Assembly: GCA_965240325.2 (NCBI GenBank) | Contig: OZ251224.1 | Location: 2,852,001-2,916,000 of the forward strand | DNA from: Rebecca billardiae RCC1528 | Lineage: Eukaryota; Haptophyta | Direction: 5' to 3' | Length of the DNA: 64,000 nt | Shown: positions 20,686 to 30,667 of the stretch, piece by piece | Layout: each line of letters starts with the position of its first letter | Position numbering within the stretch: position 1 is the stretch's first letter | The notes under the pieces: generated by a model | Database searches by the model: none | What the model saw: only the letters and a program-made list of their open reading frames with translations | Told to the model about the DNA's origin: nothing | Made by a program: the position numbers and the translations under genes

Positions 20686-22359
20686 CTAGCCCATGCAGCA
20701 GGCTGCTCGTGCCACTGACCCGCCGCCGCGCCGCTCGAGCGCGCTGAAGTGCTCGCGATCGGCGTCGAGCGCCGCGAGCATGCCGTCCAGCTCCGCGACC
20801 ACCTCGTGGAACTCGGGGCGTGTGGCAGGATCGCCGTCCCATGCGCGCGTGACCAGCCCAACGACCTCCGCGGGCCACGCACGCGGGATCTGCGGGCGCA
20901 GCGTCCCCTCGGCGACCAGCTCGGCGATCTGATCAGGGAGGAGGTACATGCCCTCGTACGCGCGCCGGCGCGTGAGCACCTCCCACGCGATGATGGCGAA
21001 CGAGAACACGTCGATCTTGTGGCTGTACATCTGCCGCCGGTGGTTCTCGGGCGCCATGTACTTGCACGTGCCCGTCTGCCCCGTCATCTCGCGAGCCCCC
21101 GCCGCGGCGCGCACGTGGCTGATCATCGGCGCGAGCGCGCCCGTGGCCATCGCGATCGATGCGCGCACGGCCGAGCCCGAGCCGCCGACGCTGAACCGTC
21201 GAATCCCCTTGCTGCGGCCTTTGTACGCGCTGCCCTCGTCCGCCTCGGCGTGCCCGGCCGAGCTCGCGACCGAGAGGCGCGCGGCGCCGCCCCTGTCCAC
21301 CGAGCTCGCGACCGATGACCGCCGTGACCCGCGCGCGCCGCCGCCCACCTCCGTCACGCCGCGCGCGGGCTCGCCGCCCCTCCCTGCGAGCGCCTCGACG
21401 GGCGTCTGCGGCACGGCCTCGACCCGATCGGCCGACGGCTCGGCCGCCGCCGGCGCCGCTTCGGGCACCGGCTTTGCAAACTCCTTGCCGAGGCCGCTCA
21501 CGTCGTGGCCGAACTCCTCGGCGAGGTCAATCTTGCACAGCCCGAAGTCCGCGATCTTCGCCACGCCGTCGGCGCCCACGAGGATGTTCTCGGGCTTGAG
21601 GTCGCGGTGGGCGAGCTGCGCGCCCGACGCGCCGTGCAGGTACGCCATGCCCGCCGCAATCTGCCGCAGCCACAGCAGCGCCTGCCGCGCGTCGTACCGG
21701 CCCGCGGCGATCTTGTCGCGGAGCGTGCCCCCCGGCATGTACTCGATCACGAATTCGAAGCTGTCGCACCCGTCCTCGTCCGCGACGGGCACGCAGCCGT
21801 AGCACGCGACCACGTTCTCGTGCCTGAGCATGCGCAGCAGCAGGCCCTCCGCCTGGTAGTTGGTGACCCACTTGTCCGGCACGCGCACCTGCTCCGTCTC
21901 ATGCGGCCGCTTCGACGAGGGCGCGAGGCGGTACAGCTTCATCTTCTTCACCGCGACGAGCGCCGGCCGCCCGTCCTCCCGCGGCTTGAGCCGCGGGTGC
22001 TCGCCCCGGAACTCGCACAGGTCGACGGTCGCGAACGCACCCTCGCCTAGCCGGCGCACGGCGTGCAGCTCGTCCGCGCGGATCGTCTGGCTGCTCGCGA
22101 GCGAGCCGAGCTGGCGCTGGATGTCACGCTCGTCGTCCGCAGCCGCGGCGAACCGTGAAGCCTTCGCCGGCGAGTGCAGGATTTCGGCGAGCGTGCTGAT
22201 GCGCGAGTTCACCACCGACATCTGCGACGAGTCCTCGCGCGGGCGCAGGATGCCAGCCTTGATCGGGGCCGGTTCCGGCGACCTGGGAAGCGCCATGATT
22301 GGCTCGTCATCCTCCACCTCATCCACCGCGAGCTCGGGCTCCACCTTCGCTGTCGGCAT
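20686..22359 (-). CDS. TKL/Raf-like protein kinase with a ~135-residue insert in the activation segment
   Basis: One exon, 557 aa. The N-terminal 95 residues are an acidic regulatory region. The kinase domain runs from GEGAFATV (105-112), through AVKKM (Lys138/139) and HRDLKPEN (Asp253), to DFGLCK (271-276). The segment GTCKYMAPENH starts only at ~430, so DFG to APE spans ~163 residues instead of about 25-30. The extra stretch is Ala/Ser-rich with basophilic motifs SRRSSV (Ser349), ARLSV (Ser363) and IRRFSV (Ser390). The C-lobe KIDVFSFAIIAWEVLTR and the ATRPEF motif place it in the tyrosine-kinase-like group (Raf/MLK type). It ends CCMG. All catalytic residues are present, so it should be active. 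Its trigger is unknown. Confidence 0.88.
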   Translation of the reverse strand: MPTAKVEPELAVDEVEDDEPIMALPRSPEPAPIKAGILRPREDSSQMSVVNSRISTLAEILHSPAKASRFAAAADDERDIQRQLGSLASSQTIRADELHAVRRLGEGAFATVDLCEFRGEHPRLKPREDGRPALVAVKKMKLYRLAPSSKRPHETEQVRVPDKWVTNYQAEGLLLRMLRHENVVACYGCVPVADEDGCDSFEFVIEYMPGGTLRDKIAAGRYDARQALLWLRQIAAGMAYLHGASGAQLAHRDLKPENILVGADGVAKIADFGLCKIDLAEEFGHDVSGLGKEFAKPVPEAAPAAAEPSADRVEAVPQTPVEALAGRGGEPARGVTEVGGGARGSRRSSVASSVDRGGAARLSVASSAGHAEADEGSAYKGRSKGIRRFSVGGSGSAVRASIAMATGALAPMISHVRAAAGAREMTGQTGTCKYMAPENHRRQMYSHKIDVFSFAIIAWEVLTRRRAYEGMYLLPDQIAELVAEGTLRPQIPRAWPAEVVGLVTRAWDGDPATRPEFHEVVAELDGMLAALDADREHFSALERRGGGSVARAACCMG

Positions 22360-22888
22360 CGCGCCCCACGGGAGAACGCAACCGTACCCCGCCGGTACGG
22401 CGGTACGGGATCTGCCGCTTGTAGTGGTTTGGGGCGAGGGGGTGCTTGCCGCAGGCTTGGGGCCGAGCCGCGATTCCTTCTAATCAAGTGATCATCAAGG
22501 GTCAGATTTCCACTATGATATGCAGTACTGAATACGATCTGCAAGCTTCCATGCCTATTATCATCAGCTCGATTTGATAGTTGTACTCTCAAGACGGTAA
22601 GATTCCGTATTTGAAGCTTGCACGGCGGGTACGGGGTCCAGGCGGTAAGGCGGCTCGTCAGGCTCATTATTCGAAAGTCACAGGCCAATCACAGGAGGCT
22701 TCACAGCTCATCACGCAGTATTTGGCTCGTGAAGGAAGGTAAAGTGGGTGCTCGATGTTGTTCGCCGAACTGGGTCCGGTCGGGAGCCTGCCCGGACGCA
22801 CGGCTGTCCTGGCCCCTGCGCTGCTGCTGCTATTTTGAAGCCGTGAAATACAGGTTCCCGCACTGAAATTTGCGGAGTCCGCATGGCA
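22360..22888. other. Intergenic between the IQ-protein 3' end and the TKL-kinase start
   Basis: 529 bp, promoter side of the TKL kinase and 3' flank of the IQ protein, both on the minus strand. No gene or repeat was recognised. Confidence 0.5.
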
Positions 22889-23611
22889 CTATGAGGTCGT
22901 CCCGCCAAGAAGGCCAGCTGGGCCGCCCGCCCGCCTCGGGGTGCGCTTCGACTGCGCCGCCTGCCGGTAGTGCTTGCCCACGCGCGCGAGCAGCTCGGCA
23001 GCGACGCGCTCGCGCCGCTCGACCTGCTCGGCGAGCACGCGCTGCCGCTCGCGCTCGCGCGCGAGGTCGGCGCGGAGGAGGGCGACGTGGCGCTCAAGCA
23101 CGGCTGCCAGCTCGACGAGATCGTCCAGCGACAGCGCCGCCGCCGAGTTGGCCGAGAAGGAGCCTTGCAGCGGGGCTGAGTGCGACGCGACATGCCGATG
23201 CTCGAGCTCGGCGTCTGCGTCGGCGTCGGCGCCGTCTGCGTGGGGGGCGCAGCCCGGAGGGGGCAGGTACAGGCCGGCAGCTTCAATCGCCGCGTAAAGC
23301 GCATGCATGTCCCCCTCACCGCCGTCCTCGTCAGCCGTTCCGGCCCCGACGGGCGTGCTCGTGCGCCGAGCGCGCGCGCCCTGCTGCGCGCGGAATTGGC
23401 GCTGGAGACCGACAAAGCTGCGCACGTGCTCCGGCCGCGCGGTGCAGAGCACGCGGCGGGCGGGCGGGCGCAGCACGCCGCGCACGTCGTCGTCGAGCCG
23501 GGTGTACAGCCGCTCACCCACCGCGCGTTGTGCGAGGAAGCGGCGCGCGGCGCGCTGGATGCGTGCGGCAGCTTGCTCGTCCGCCGCCATGCTGCCGCTA
23601 CAGTAGCGCAT
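22889..23611 (-). CDS. IQ-motif coiled-coil protein
   Basis: 240 aa from ATG 23611 (a second Met at 23590 starts MAADEQ). Near the start lies an IQ motif (ARIQRAARRFLAQR), the usual calmodulin/EF-hand-protein binding helix. A Gly/Ala/Asp linker follows, and the C-terminal third is a coiled coil (LDDLVELAAVLERHVALLRA and following heptads) ending in a basic tail. It is divergent from COG2 with only 57 bp between start codons. No enzyme domain. Calmodulin or centrin binding is a family-level inference; the cellular role is unknown. Confidence 0.7.
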   Translation of the reverse strand: MRYCSGSMAADEQAAARIQRAARRFLAQRAVGERLYTRLDDDVRGVLRPPARRVLCTARPEHVRSFVGLQRQFRAQQGARARRTSTPVGAGTADEDGGEGDMHALYAAIEAAGLYLPPPGCAPHADGADADADAELEHRHVASHSAPLQGSFSANSAAALSLDDLVELAAVLERHVALLRADLARERERQRVLAEQVERRERVAAELLARVGKHYRQAAQSKRTPRRAGGPAGLLGGTTS

Positions 23612-23668
23612 ATTGGACAACTTTGCAGCACGGTGGGTAGCGCGGGTGGCGCGCTCACCGGCGGCCTC
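23612..23668. promoter_or_regulatory. 57-bp bidirectional promoter core, IQ protein / COG2
   Basis: The start codons of two divergent genes are 57 bp apart, so the two 5' UTRs are tiny or the transcription units overlap at their 5' ends. Inferred from position. Confidence 0.5.
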
Positions 23669-26159
23669 ATGGCGCTCGACGCGCGTGACTTTGTGCACGC
23701 GGACTTCAACCCGGCCGCGTTCGTGCGCGCGCAGCGCGGGCGCGTGGACTTTGAGACGCTCTCGACGAGCCTCGACGACGTGCTGCGCACGCTCAAGGGC
23801 GAGCTCGTCGAGGTGATCCACCGCGACTACGCCAACTTCCTCGCGCTCGCGCGCGAGCTCGGCGGCACCAACCACGAGGTGGACGCGCTGCGTACCGGCC
23901 TCGGCGCGATCGAGGCGGAGCTCAGGGTGAGCGGGCGTGGTGGCCTCCGCGCGCATCGGGCGAGCCCTTCCCGCCCCGCCGCACCCGCTGCGCCGAGCCA
24001 CGCGCCGCCAACGCGCAAACTCGCGCGCGCGCTCGCGCACGCGCGCGCCCTCAGGAGCTGCTGGGCGCCGTGCAGGCCAAGGTGCGCGCGGTGGAGGAGA
24101 TCGAGGCGCAGCAGTCGGCGTTTCGGGAGCGCCGCCGCTCGCTGCAGCTGTACATGGAGCTCGCCAGCGGCATCGAGCGCTCGGAGAAGCTGCTCGCCCA
24201 GCTCGAGGCCGCGCCCGCGCCCGACGGCGGCGCGGACGGCGGCGCGGGCGGCGGCGCGGACGGCGCCGACGGCGCCGAGCGCGAGGCGAGCGCGCACACG
24301 CTCGAGCGGATCGCCGACCTGCTGCAGCGCGGCGCGGCGGTGATCGATCTGGAGGGGGTGCCCGCGCTCGGTGTCGACGCGCTCGAGCGCCTCGCGGCCG
24401 CGCGCGCGCGCGCGCGCGCGCTCGTGCTGTTGCACGCCACGCGCGCGCTCGGCGCCGGAGCGACGGGCGCTTGCGGCGCTGAGCTGCCGCCTGCGCTGCG
24501 CGCGGCGGACACGCTCGGCGCGCGCGCCGAGCTTGTGGCGCACGTGCGCGAGGCGGTGGTGCGGCCGCGCGTGAGCGCCCTCGTCGACGACGCCGCGCGG
24601 CTTCCCTCCGTCCCCGACCTCGCCGCCGCCCTTGAGCGCTGTGTACGCGTTGAGCTAGCGAGCGTCGTCCGCGCGCCGCCCGGCGCGAGCGAGGCCGAGG
24701 CGCGCGCGCGCGTGCCGCTGCAGCTGGTGGCGGGCGCGGTGTGGCCGGAGGTGTGCGCGGGGCTGGCGCGCGGGCGCGCGGGGCTGTTCGCGCCTGGCGC
24801 GCCCGACGCGTTCCACGCCAACTACACCGCGTGCGCCCGCCTCCTCGCCGCCGTCGAGGCCGCGTGCGCCGACGCGGCCGAGCTCGCTGCGCTGCGTGCG
24901 CACGCGGAGGCGCAAGCATTTTCGCGCCGGTGGAACCTGCCACTCTACTTCCAGCTGCGGCGCAGCGAGGTGACGGCGGCGTACGAGGGCGCGCTGGCGG
25001 AGGGCGTCGCGCGCGCCTCGGCCGAGGAGCGCGGCGCGGACGCGGGCCACGGCGCGCTGCGGCTGCGCGCGAGCTGCGCGCTTGCGCACGCCCTCAGTCG
25101 GTGCGCGGCGCCTGGCGTCGCGTTGCGCGCGCTCGCGCATCGCTTCGTGAGGCTGGCGCTGCAGCTGCCCGCGCGGCACGTGCGCTGGGTGCACGCGTGG
25201 CTGGGCGGGGACGGCCGCGGCGGCGGCGGCGGCGAGGGCGGCGCCGACGCGGACAAGACCGCCGCCTCCGCCGCCGCGCCAGCCGCCGCCGACGCCGCCG
25301 CGCCCGCCGCCGACCCGCCGCCGCCCCTCAGCGACGAGGGCCGCGCGGCCGCGTGCGCCGCGCTGCTCGCCGACGGCGCCGCGCTCGCTGGGTGGATCGG
25401 CGGCGGGTACGCGGAGGCGCTGGCGGCCGCGCTCGAGCTGGACGAGGAGGGCGGGGCGCACGGCCGCGCCGCCCGCGCGTGCCTGCGCGAGCAGGCCGAC
25501 GAGCTGCGCTCGCAACTGCGCGACGTGAGCGCCGCCGCGGCCGCGGCGCTCGCGCGCGCGTGCGGCGCGCGGCTCGCGCCCGTGCGCTCGATCGCGGCCG
25601 CGTACCGCTTCCAGGCGCGCGAGATGCCGACGCAGCCGTCCGACTTCATGCGCGAGGTGATGCAGCCGTGCCGCGCCTTCGTCGACGCGCACGCCTCGGA
25701 GCTGCCGGCGGAGGAGCGGAGCGTGCGCGCTGCGCGCGCGCGGCCTCGCGCGGCGCCGCGCCCCGCCGCGCCCCGCGCCGCCCGCGTGACACACCGCCCG
25801 CGCCGCGCCGCCCGCCCTCCGCGCCGCGCGCACAGGCGGTGCTCGAGGAAGCGGCGTGCGCCGTAGCCGAGCGGCACGCGCAGCTGTCGGTCGAGCTGAT
25901 CGACACCGTGCAGCGCACGGAGACCTCCATCAAGCGGCTGCAGCCACGGCGCACCAGCGCGGGCGGCCTCGCCGACGACGCGGGCGCGGCGAGCACCGAC
26001 CTCGAGAAGATCGCCCAGCAGCTCCGGCTCGACGCGGCCAGCCTGCGGCGGCAGGCGCGCGAGCTCTTCCCGGCGGCCGCGCAGCTGCCGAGCCGCGTCG
26101 CCGACGCGCTCGACGCGCTCGAGCGGGCGATCTCAACGGCGCCGCCGGCCGGCCCGTGA
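23669..26159 (+). CDS. COG2: COG2, conserved oligomeric Golgi complex subunit 2
   Basis: Three exons: 23669-23926, 24055-25722, 25836-26159, all phase 0, GT-AG, giving 749 aa (animal COG2 is about 740). COG is the vesicle-tethering complex of retrograde intra-Golgi traffic. The N-terminus holds the family signature DFNPAAFVRAQRGRVDFETL, then LRTLKGELVEVIHRDYANFL and LARELGGTNHEVDALRTGL. Exon 2 continues with the coiled coil (VRAVEEIEAQQSAFRERRRS) and later FSRRWNLPLYFQLRRSEV, equivalent to the RKWNLPVYFQ motif of COG2. The C-terminal part (PTQPSDFMREVMQP) also fits. Ala/Asp-rich insertions pad loops between these blocks. The ATG at 23669 is chosen because it precedes the conserved core by ~10 residues. 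Confidence 0.92.
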
Positions 26160-26597
26160 GCGCGCGAGGGTCACTCGGCCTGGGGCTGCTAAAGGCCCCT
26201 CCCTGGGCCTGGGGGCTGGGGCCGCGTCCGGCGTCGGTCCGTCGGACTCGGAGTGATGAGGACCGGTCGAGCAGCATGCGGTCTCCGACTGCGATCCTCT
26301 GTCTGCTGCTGATGCCACTGAGTATAGGGTATACATGAGTCATCGTCGGTGTATCGTCATCACAACGATGTACGCATGTACATTCATGATCATCGTCACA
26401 GGGTCCGACGACGCAATCTGACTACAGACTTCTCCGGGCTGCGCCGCGGGCTGATCCGTGAGGCCTCCAGCGATGCTCCGATCCGACTCACCGTACTCCG
26501 TAGCCGAGCAGTATAGCTAGCTGACCGTGCGACGATGACGTGGCCTGGGAGCCGTCGCTTTCGAACCTCGCCCGACCGGCCAGTGCCCGGCCGCCGC
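26160..26597. other. Convergent 3' flanks of COG2 and EMC6
   Basis: 438 bp between two stop codons facing each other. This must contain both polyadenylation regions. No gene was recognised. Confidence 0.5.
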
Positions 26598-27027
26598 TCA
26601 GTAGATGTGCACCAGGTCGAAGAAGAGCGTCCAGAAGAGGATGAAGGACATGAGGCCCTGCGTGAGCCCCTCCGTCCACACCTGGTTGGAGCTCTTGAAG
26701 TAGGCCGACATCGAGAGGGAGCCCATCTTCAAGCATAGCATGCCAGATGTCAAGAAGCATGACAGCAAAAACATCAGGAACCCCGAGAACCCCTCGATCC
26801 CCATGATGCCAGCCACGCACCCAGCCACGATTGCGCTCGCCACCCGACTGCATGGCGCGGGGTCGCGGCGGCGCTCGGCGCATGCAATCAGCCAGCTGCG
26901 TGGGTCGTCGCGAGGCGCTCGGGCGTGCGCACCAGGTAGAGATGATGTTCGCATTCGCCGCCATCTTATCCATCGCAAACTGCTCGGCCGTCGCGTCTTC
27001 CTTCTCGGGCTCAGGTGGAGGCATCAT
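26598..27027 (-). CDS. EMC6: EMC6, ER membrane protein complex subunit 6
   Basis: Two exons: 27027-26933 and 26847-26598 (phase 2 junction), 114 aa (human 110). EMC6 is a small three-helix subunit of the ER membrane insertase. Across the splice the protein reads NIISTCRVASAIVAGCVAG, matching the conserved Cys-Arg and the first membrane helix. Helix 2 is GFLMFLLSCFLTSGML. The last helix ends FILFWTLFFDLVHIY, the family's C-terminal signature. ATGs at 27027 and 27024 are adjacent. It is divergent from LpxC. Confidence 0.92.
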
Positions 27028-27161
27028 GATGGCTGCCACCCGCGCGCTTGCGCCAGCACGGGTGCGCTTTGCGCCAGCACGGGCAGCACGGGACGCCGCA
27101 CTCGCCGCCAGGCGACAAAGAACAAAGAAACTCAGACGAAACGCATGGCGGCGGCTCCCTG

Positions 27162-28019
27162 ATGCGCGCGCTCCAGAGGGCCGTGCGCGTGAGCGGCCAA
27201 GGGCTGCACACGGGCGCGAAGGTATGCGTCCAGCTGGTGCCGACAACGTCGCGCGCGGTCGAGTTCGTGCGCGTGGACGTACATCCGCGCGTAGCGGTCG
27301 CGGCATCGGCCGCCGCGGTCGTCAACACGAGGCTATGCACGCAGCTCGGCCGTGGCGCAGACCCGATCGTGAGCACCGTCGAGCACCTGATGGCCGCGCT
27401 TGACGGGATGGGCATCGTTGGGTGCCGCGTCGAGCTCGACGGGCCAGAGCTCCCCATCCTGGACGGCAGTGCCGCGCCGTGGGTGCAGGCCCTCGAGGCG
27501 GAGGGCGCGCCGAGCGACGTGGCGTGCGCGCATCCGGCCTTGCGGATACGCGCGCCAGTCCGGGTCACGGCGGGGGATGCGTGGATCTCAGCCGAGCCGA
27601 GCGATCGGCTCCGCTTCAGCTACTCGATTTCCTTTCCAGATGCGGCCATCGGCGCGCAGTCCTTCGACTGGGAGCCGCCCCTGTCGCCGAGTGAGCGCCG
27701 CGCGGAGTTTGCGTCTGAGCTGGCTCCCGCGCGCACCTTCACCACGGCGGCCCAGTTTCGCGCTCTCACCGCCGCCGGGCTTGGGCGCGGCGGCTCGCTG
27801 GAGAGCGCCATCGTGTGCGACGGCGCCGAGTGGCTCAACCCGCCGCTGCGCTTCGCCAACGAGCCCGTGCGGCACAAGCTGCTCGACCTGCTGGGTGACC
27901 TGGCCCTCGGAGGGCGCGCGCTCGAGTTGATGCACGTGCGCGCGCACAAGGCCGGGCACGAGCTGCACGTGCGCTTCCTGCGCGAGCTGCTGGCCCATGC
28001 GGAGGCGGGGCCGGACTGA
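27162..28019 (+). CDS. lpxC: LpxC, UDP-3-O-acyl-N-acetylglucosamine deacetylase
   Basis: 285 aa, one exon. LpxC removes the N-acetyl group in the committed step of lipid A synthesis. The zinc ligands and catalytic residues are all present and at nearly the bacterial spacing: His75 in STVEHLMAAL, His238 and Asp242 in VRHKLLDLLGDL, His266 in KAGHELH. Other conserved blocks are SGQGLHTG, ELPILDGSAAPW and ARTF. ATG 27162 gives the same N-terminus length as bacteria. Upstream, in another frame, ATG 27026 opens an Ala/Arg-rich stretch (MMAATRALAPARVRFAPARA) that looks like an organelle transit peptide and could join by a small intron or a misread base. Plants also keep nuclear lpxC, targeted to organelles, so endosymbiotic transfer is the simplest explanation. 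Confidence 0.92.
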   Translation: MRALQRAVRVSGQGLHTGAKVCVQLVPTTSRAVEFVRVDVHPRVAVAASAAAVVNTRLCTQLGRGADPIVSTVEHLMAALDGMGIVGCRVELDGPELPILDGSAAPWVQALEAEGAPSDVACAHPALRIRAPVRVTAGDAWISAEPSDRLRFSYSISFPDAAIGAQSFDWEPPLSPSERRAEFASELAPARTFTTAAQFRALTAAGLGRGGSLESAIVCDGAEWLNPPLRFANEPVRHKLLDLLGDLALGGRALELMHVRAHKAGHELHVRFLRELLAHAEAGPD

Positions 28020-28176
28020 AGGTAGAACGGCCTGAACGGGCCGCGGAGCGCTCGCACACGCGCACGGTGCTGGTGCGTCTCGTCTTACCGTGGAGCCCGG
28101 GGGCTGAGAGTAGGCAGTAGCCTAACTAATCTAAGACTCGGGAGACGGAGTCGGAGATGCCAGGCTGCGCTTCATA

Positions 28177-28206
28177 TATTACCGATTTTGGGCAACTGAA
28201 AACATG
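28177..28206 (+). repeat. Left terminal inverted repeat
   Basis: Exact reverse complement of 30638-30667. Confidence 0.92.
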
Positions 28207-28500
28207 CATTTCGTTTTTGCAAGTTTTGTTTTGTTTTTTGAACTTTTTTCCTTTTTTGAAACATGTTTTGGACAAAACATCTTTTTGAAAAATGTTTTCG
28301 AAAAACTTGTTTTGTTTTGTTATTTGAAAAACGTTTTCAAAACAAGTTTTCAAAACGTGTTTCGAAAAAACAAAACAAAACTTAAGTTTTCAAAACGTGT
28401 TTTGACAAAACAAGTTTTGTTTTGAAAAAGTTTTCTTGGAGAGGAAAGAAAGACCGTTGTCCACCGCGTCGCGCGGCGGGGCAATCGGCGGCGACAGGAG

Positions 28501-28960
28501 ATGCCGCGCGAGCCACGGCCGCGGATCGCAGTCAACGCGCACAACGGCGTGTACCGACAGGGTAGGAGCTACGACGTGGTTCTTCGGCAGCGCGTCGTGG
28601 GGACTGCCCTCCGACTGCGCGCGGGCAACTCGTCGTGCACGTACGACGAGATCGCTCATCGACCGTGTTCAAGTGGGTGCGGGAGTACCTCGCGACGCAG
28701 CAGATCGTGAGCACGCAGTCGGGCGGCGTCGCGTCCTCTGGCCCGCCGATCTTCGACCTGCCCCAGCTCTTCCTGCTGAAAGCACTCGTCAAGATGTACC
28801 CGCGAGACACGCTGGCGCAAACGTGTGCACGCCTTGCGCTGTGGTATGGCCTGAGCGTCAGCGAGCCGACCGTCTGCAGGGCAATGCAGGTCATCCGCAT
28901 GACGCGCAAGAAGACCGTTGAGGTTCCGGTGGTGCGCGCGAGTGCGCCGCGGCGACCGCG
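28501..28960 (+). pseudogene. Broken HTH transposase-like gene inside the TIR element
   Basis: One frame from ATG 28501 reads PREPRPRIAVNAHNGVYRQG and ends with SSCTYDEIA near 28660. The sense then continues in the next frame with SSTVFKWVREYLATQQ, then FDLPQLFLLKALVKMYPRDT and LSVSEPTVCRAMQVIRMTRK. This resembles the two helix-turn-helix units at the N-terminus of Tc1/mariner/IS630-type transposases, where the second unit ends in a TVxRxL..xxxTRKK pattern. The frame change near 28660 looks like a small deletion. No DDE catalytic half is seen downstream. The protein cannot be made intact from one frame. Confidence 0.6.
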
Positions 28961-29518
28961 CATGCGTGCGCGCTTGATGCTTGGTCTCGCCCGGCCATCA
29001 GCGGGTGTGACCCTCAGCCGTGCCCTGCTGCGACAGGGCCAGGGGCGGGAGCTGATGGAGGATCCTGTCGCCGACGCAGTAAGCGCGCCGCTGAGCACAT
29101 CGGCCTGCAGGAGTCCGTGCTTCGTTCGTCATCATGGCGAGCAGCGGAATCTGGGCGCGACGAGCAGCGTGATGATGCGCGCGTCCGGACGAGCCGATCA
29201 TGTCTTTCGACTTTCATCCGCCTCCGCGGGCCCGCGTGCGCTTCGGGCAGGAGCCCTCGTCATCAGTCGTCTGATGCCGTGCATGACGCTGCCATACTAC
29301 TACGACACAAGTACGCGTGAGTCGCTGTGAGTCATATCGATGCGATCGTCGCACGACAGCAGTGACGCTGCACGGCCGCGGAGCCCAGGGCTGACGATCA
29401 GTGGACCGAGCCGTCGGCAGACGCAAAGTCGGCGGACACGACGAGTCGTAGTGCGCGCCGCGTGCGGCCAGGTACCGCCAGGGCCAGGGCCACGCCGGTG
29501 ACGGCGGGCAGCAGAGGA

Positions 29519-30160
29519 TGCAGCACGCGCGTGACGCCAACGTGCCGTGCGAGGGCTACGCCAACGCTGCTCAGGCACCGCAGCAGCCGCAGCTCACGTG
29601 TGAGGACTTCTGCCGACTGTGGTTGGTGGCGGTGCGCGAACTCGTCGGCGGCGTCCGACGACCGCCGCGGAGGTGAAGGTGATGGTGCTTGCTGCGCTCA
29701 ACGCCAGGTGCGCGTATGTGCGTGAGCTCAAGCGGTGGACGAGCACGGTCGCGTGCCACCCGCACGTGGTCGTCGCCATCGCCCTTCGCGCCATCGTGCG
29801 ACTCGGCGGCGAGCTGCACCGCGCGAGCACACAAGCGTCGGAGCACGACGGCAAGATCATCGGCAACACGTTCCGCGACCGCACGTGCCGGGCGGGCGGG
29901 CTGAGCTCGAACAGACGCGGCACGAGCATGCCGCGAGCTGGCCGCGTCGAGCAGGCCGCCAAGCAGGTGATCGTGGGCAAGATGAAGATCATGAAGAAGC
30001 GCATCAACACCGTCGACAAGAACGGCCGGCTGCGACTGCGCGCAGCAAACGGACGGTGCAGCCGGGCGCATCCAGTGGCAGCGGGCCTGCGAGCGAGGTG
30101 CGTCTGCGCGAGATCGTCCATGCGCGTCGCACCGCATCACCACCTCCGCCATCTGACGCC
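29519..30160 (+). pseudogene. Second coding-like stretch in the TIR element, unidentified
   Basis: A short frame from ATG 29519 includes QLTCEDFCRLWLVAVRELVG. Coding-like sense then resumes in a different frame with VMVLAALNARCAYVRELKRW and VKMKIMKKRINTVDKNGRL-like text up to about 30060. The composition is protein-like but split over frames. It could be a two-exon accessory protein of the element or a degraded one. The family is not recognised. Confidence 0.3.
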
Positions 30161-30637
30161 TGCGCACCGCATGCGCGCGCGGCCGCGCGGTCGCGCGACG
30201 CCAGGGCGATTGAGATGACATTCGCGCGTGTCGCGGGCAGTAATAGACGAGGAGACGAAGTGGCAGGGGCTGGTGAGCGGTGCCTGGAGCATGTGTTGGG
30301 TGGTTGCGCACCTGCCAGTGCCCGTCCGCGCCGGCTCAGGGTTCTTACTAGGCCGCCGGCCCGCGTCGCGCGGCGGCACCCTAAAGTGAACATTTGGCCG
30401 CCATTCTGTTCACCGTGTGCTTTCGAGCGTCACTTTTTGGAAAAAGACAAAAAGTGAAAACGTTTTTGAAAAAGGGAAAACAGGTTTGCACTTTTGAAAA
30501 CAGGTTTTGAAAAACGTTTTCGGTTTTTGTTTCGTTTTGGCAAAACTTCTTTTCCAAAAACAAAACAAAACATGTTTTAAATCCGGTTTTCAAAAGTTGA
30601 AACTTTTTGAAGTGCGTTTTTCAAAAAAGTGCAGAAT

Positions 30638-30667
30638 CATGTTTTCAGTTGCCCAAAATCGGTAATA
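30638..30667 (-). repeat. Right terminal inverted repeat
   Basis: Exact reverse complement of 28177-28206. Confidence 0.92.

Larger units (their letters stand above)
28177..30667. mobile_element. DNA transposon-like element with ~30-bp terminal inverted repeats
   Basis: The ends are exact inverted repeats of about 30 bp (28177-28206 and 30638-30667; outermost bases TATTACCGATTTTGGGCAAC). Both subterminal regions (28207-28435 and 30430-30637) are AT-rich and packed with GTTTTGAAAAC/CAAAACGTTTTG-type motifs, unlike the GC-rich surroundings. A CAT trinucleotide lies 1 bp outside the left repeat and directly outside the right one, a possible but weak target duplication. The interior holds a broken transposase-like gene and a second coding-like stretch. 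This is most likely a decayed Tc1/mariner-like or related cut-and-paste element. Confidence 0.85.

Noticed and set aside
27162-28019. LpxC as bacterial contamination
   Set aside because: It is embedded within 134 bp of an intron-bearing EMC6 gene and between other eukaryotic genes with the same base composition.
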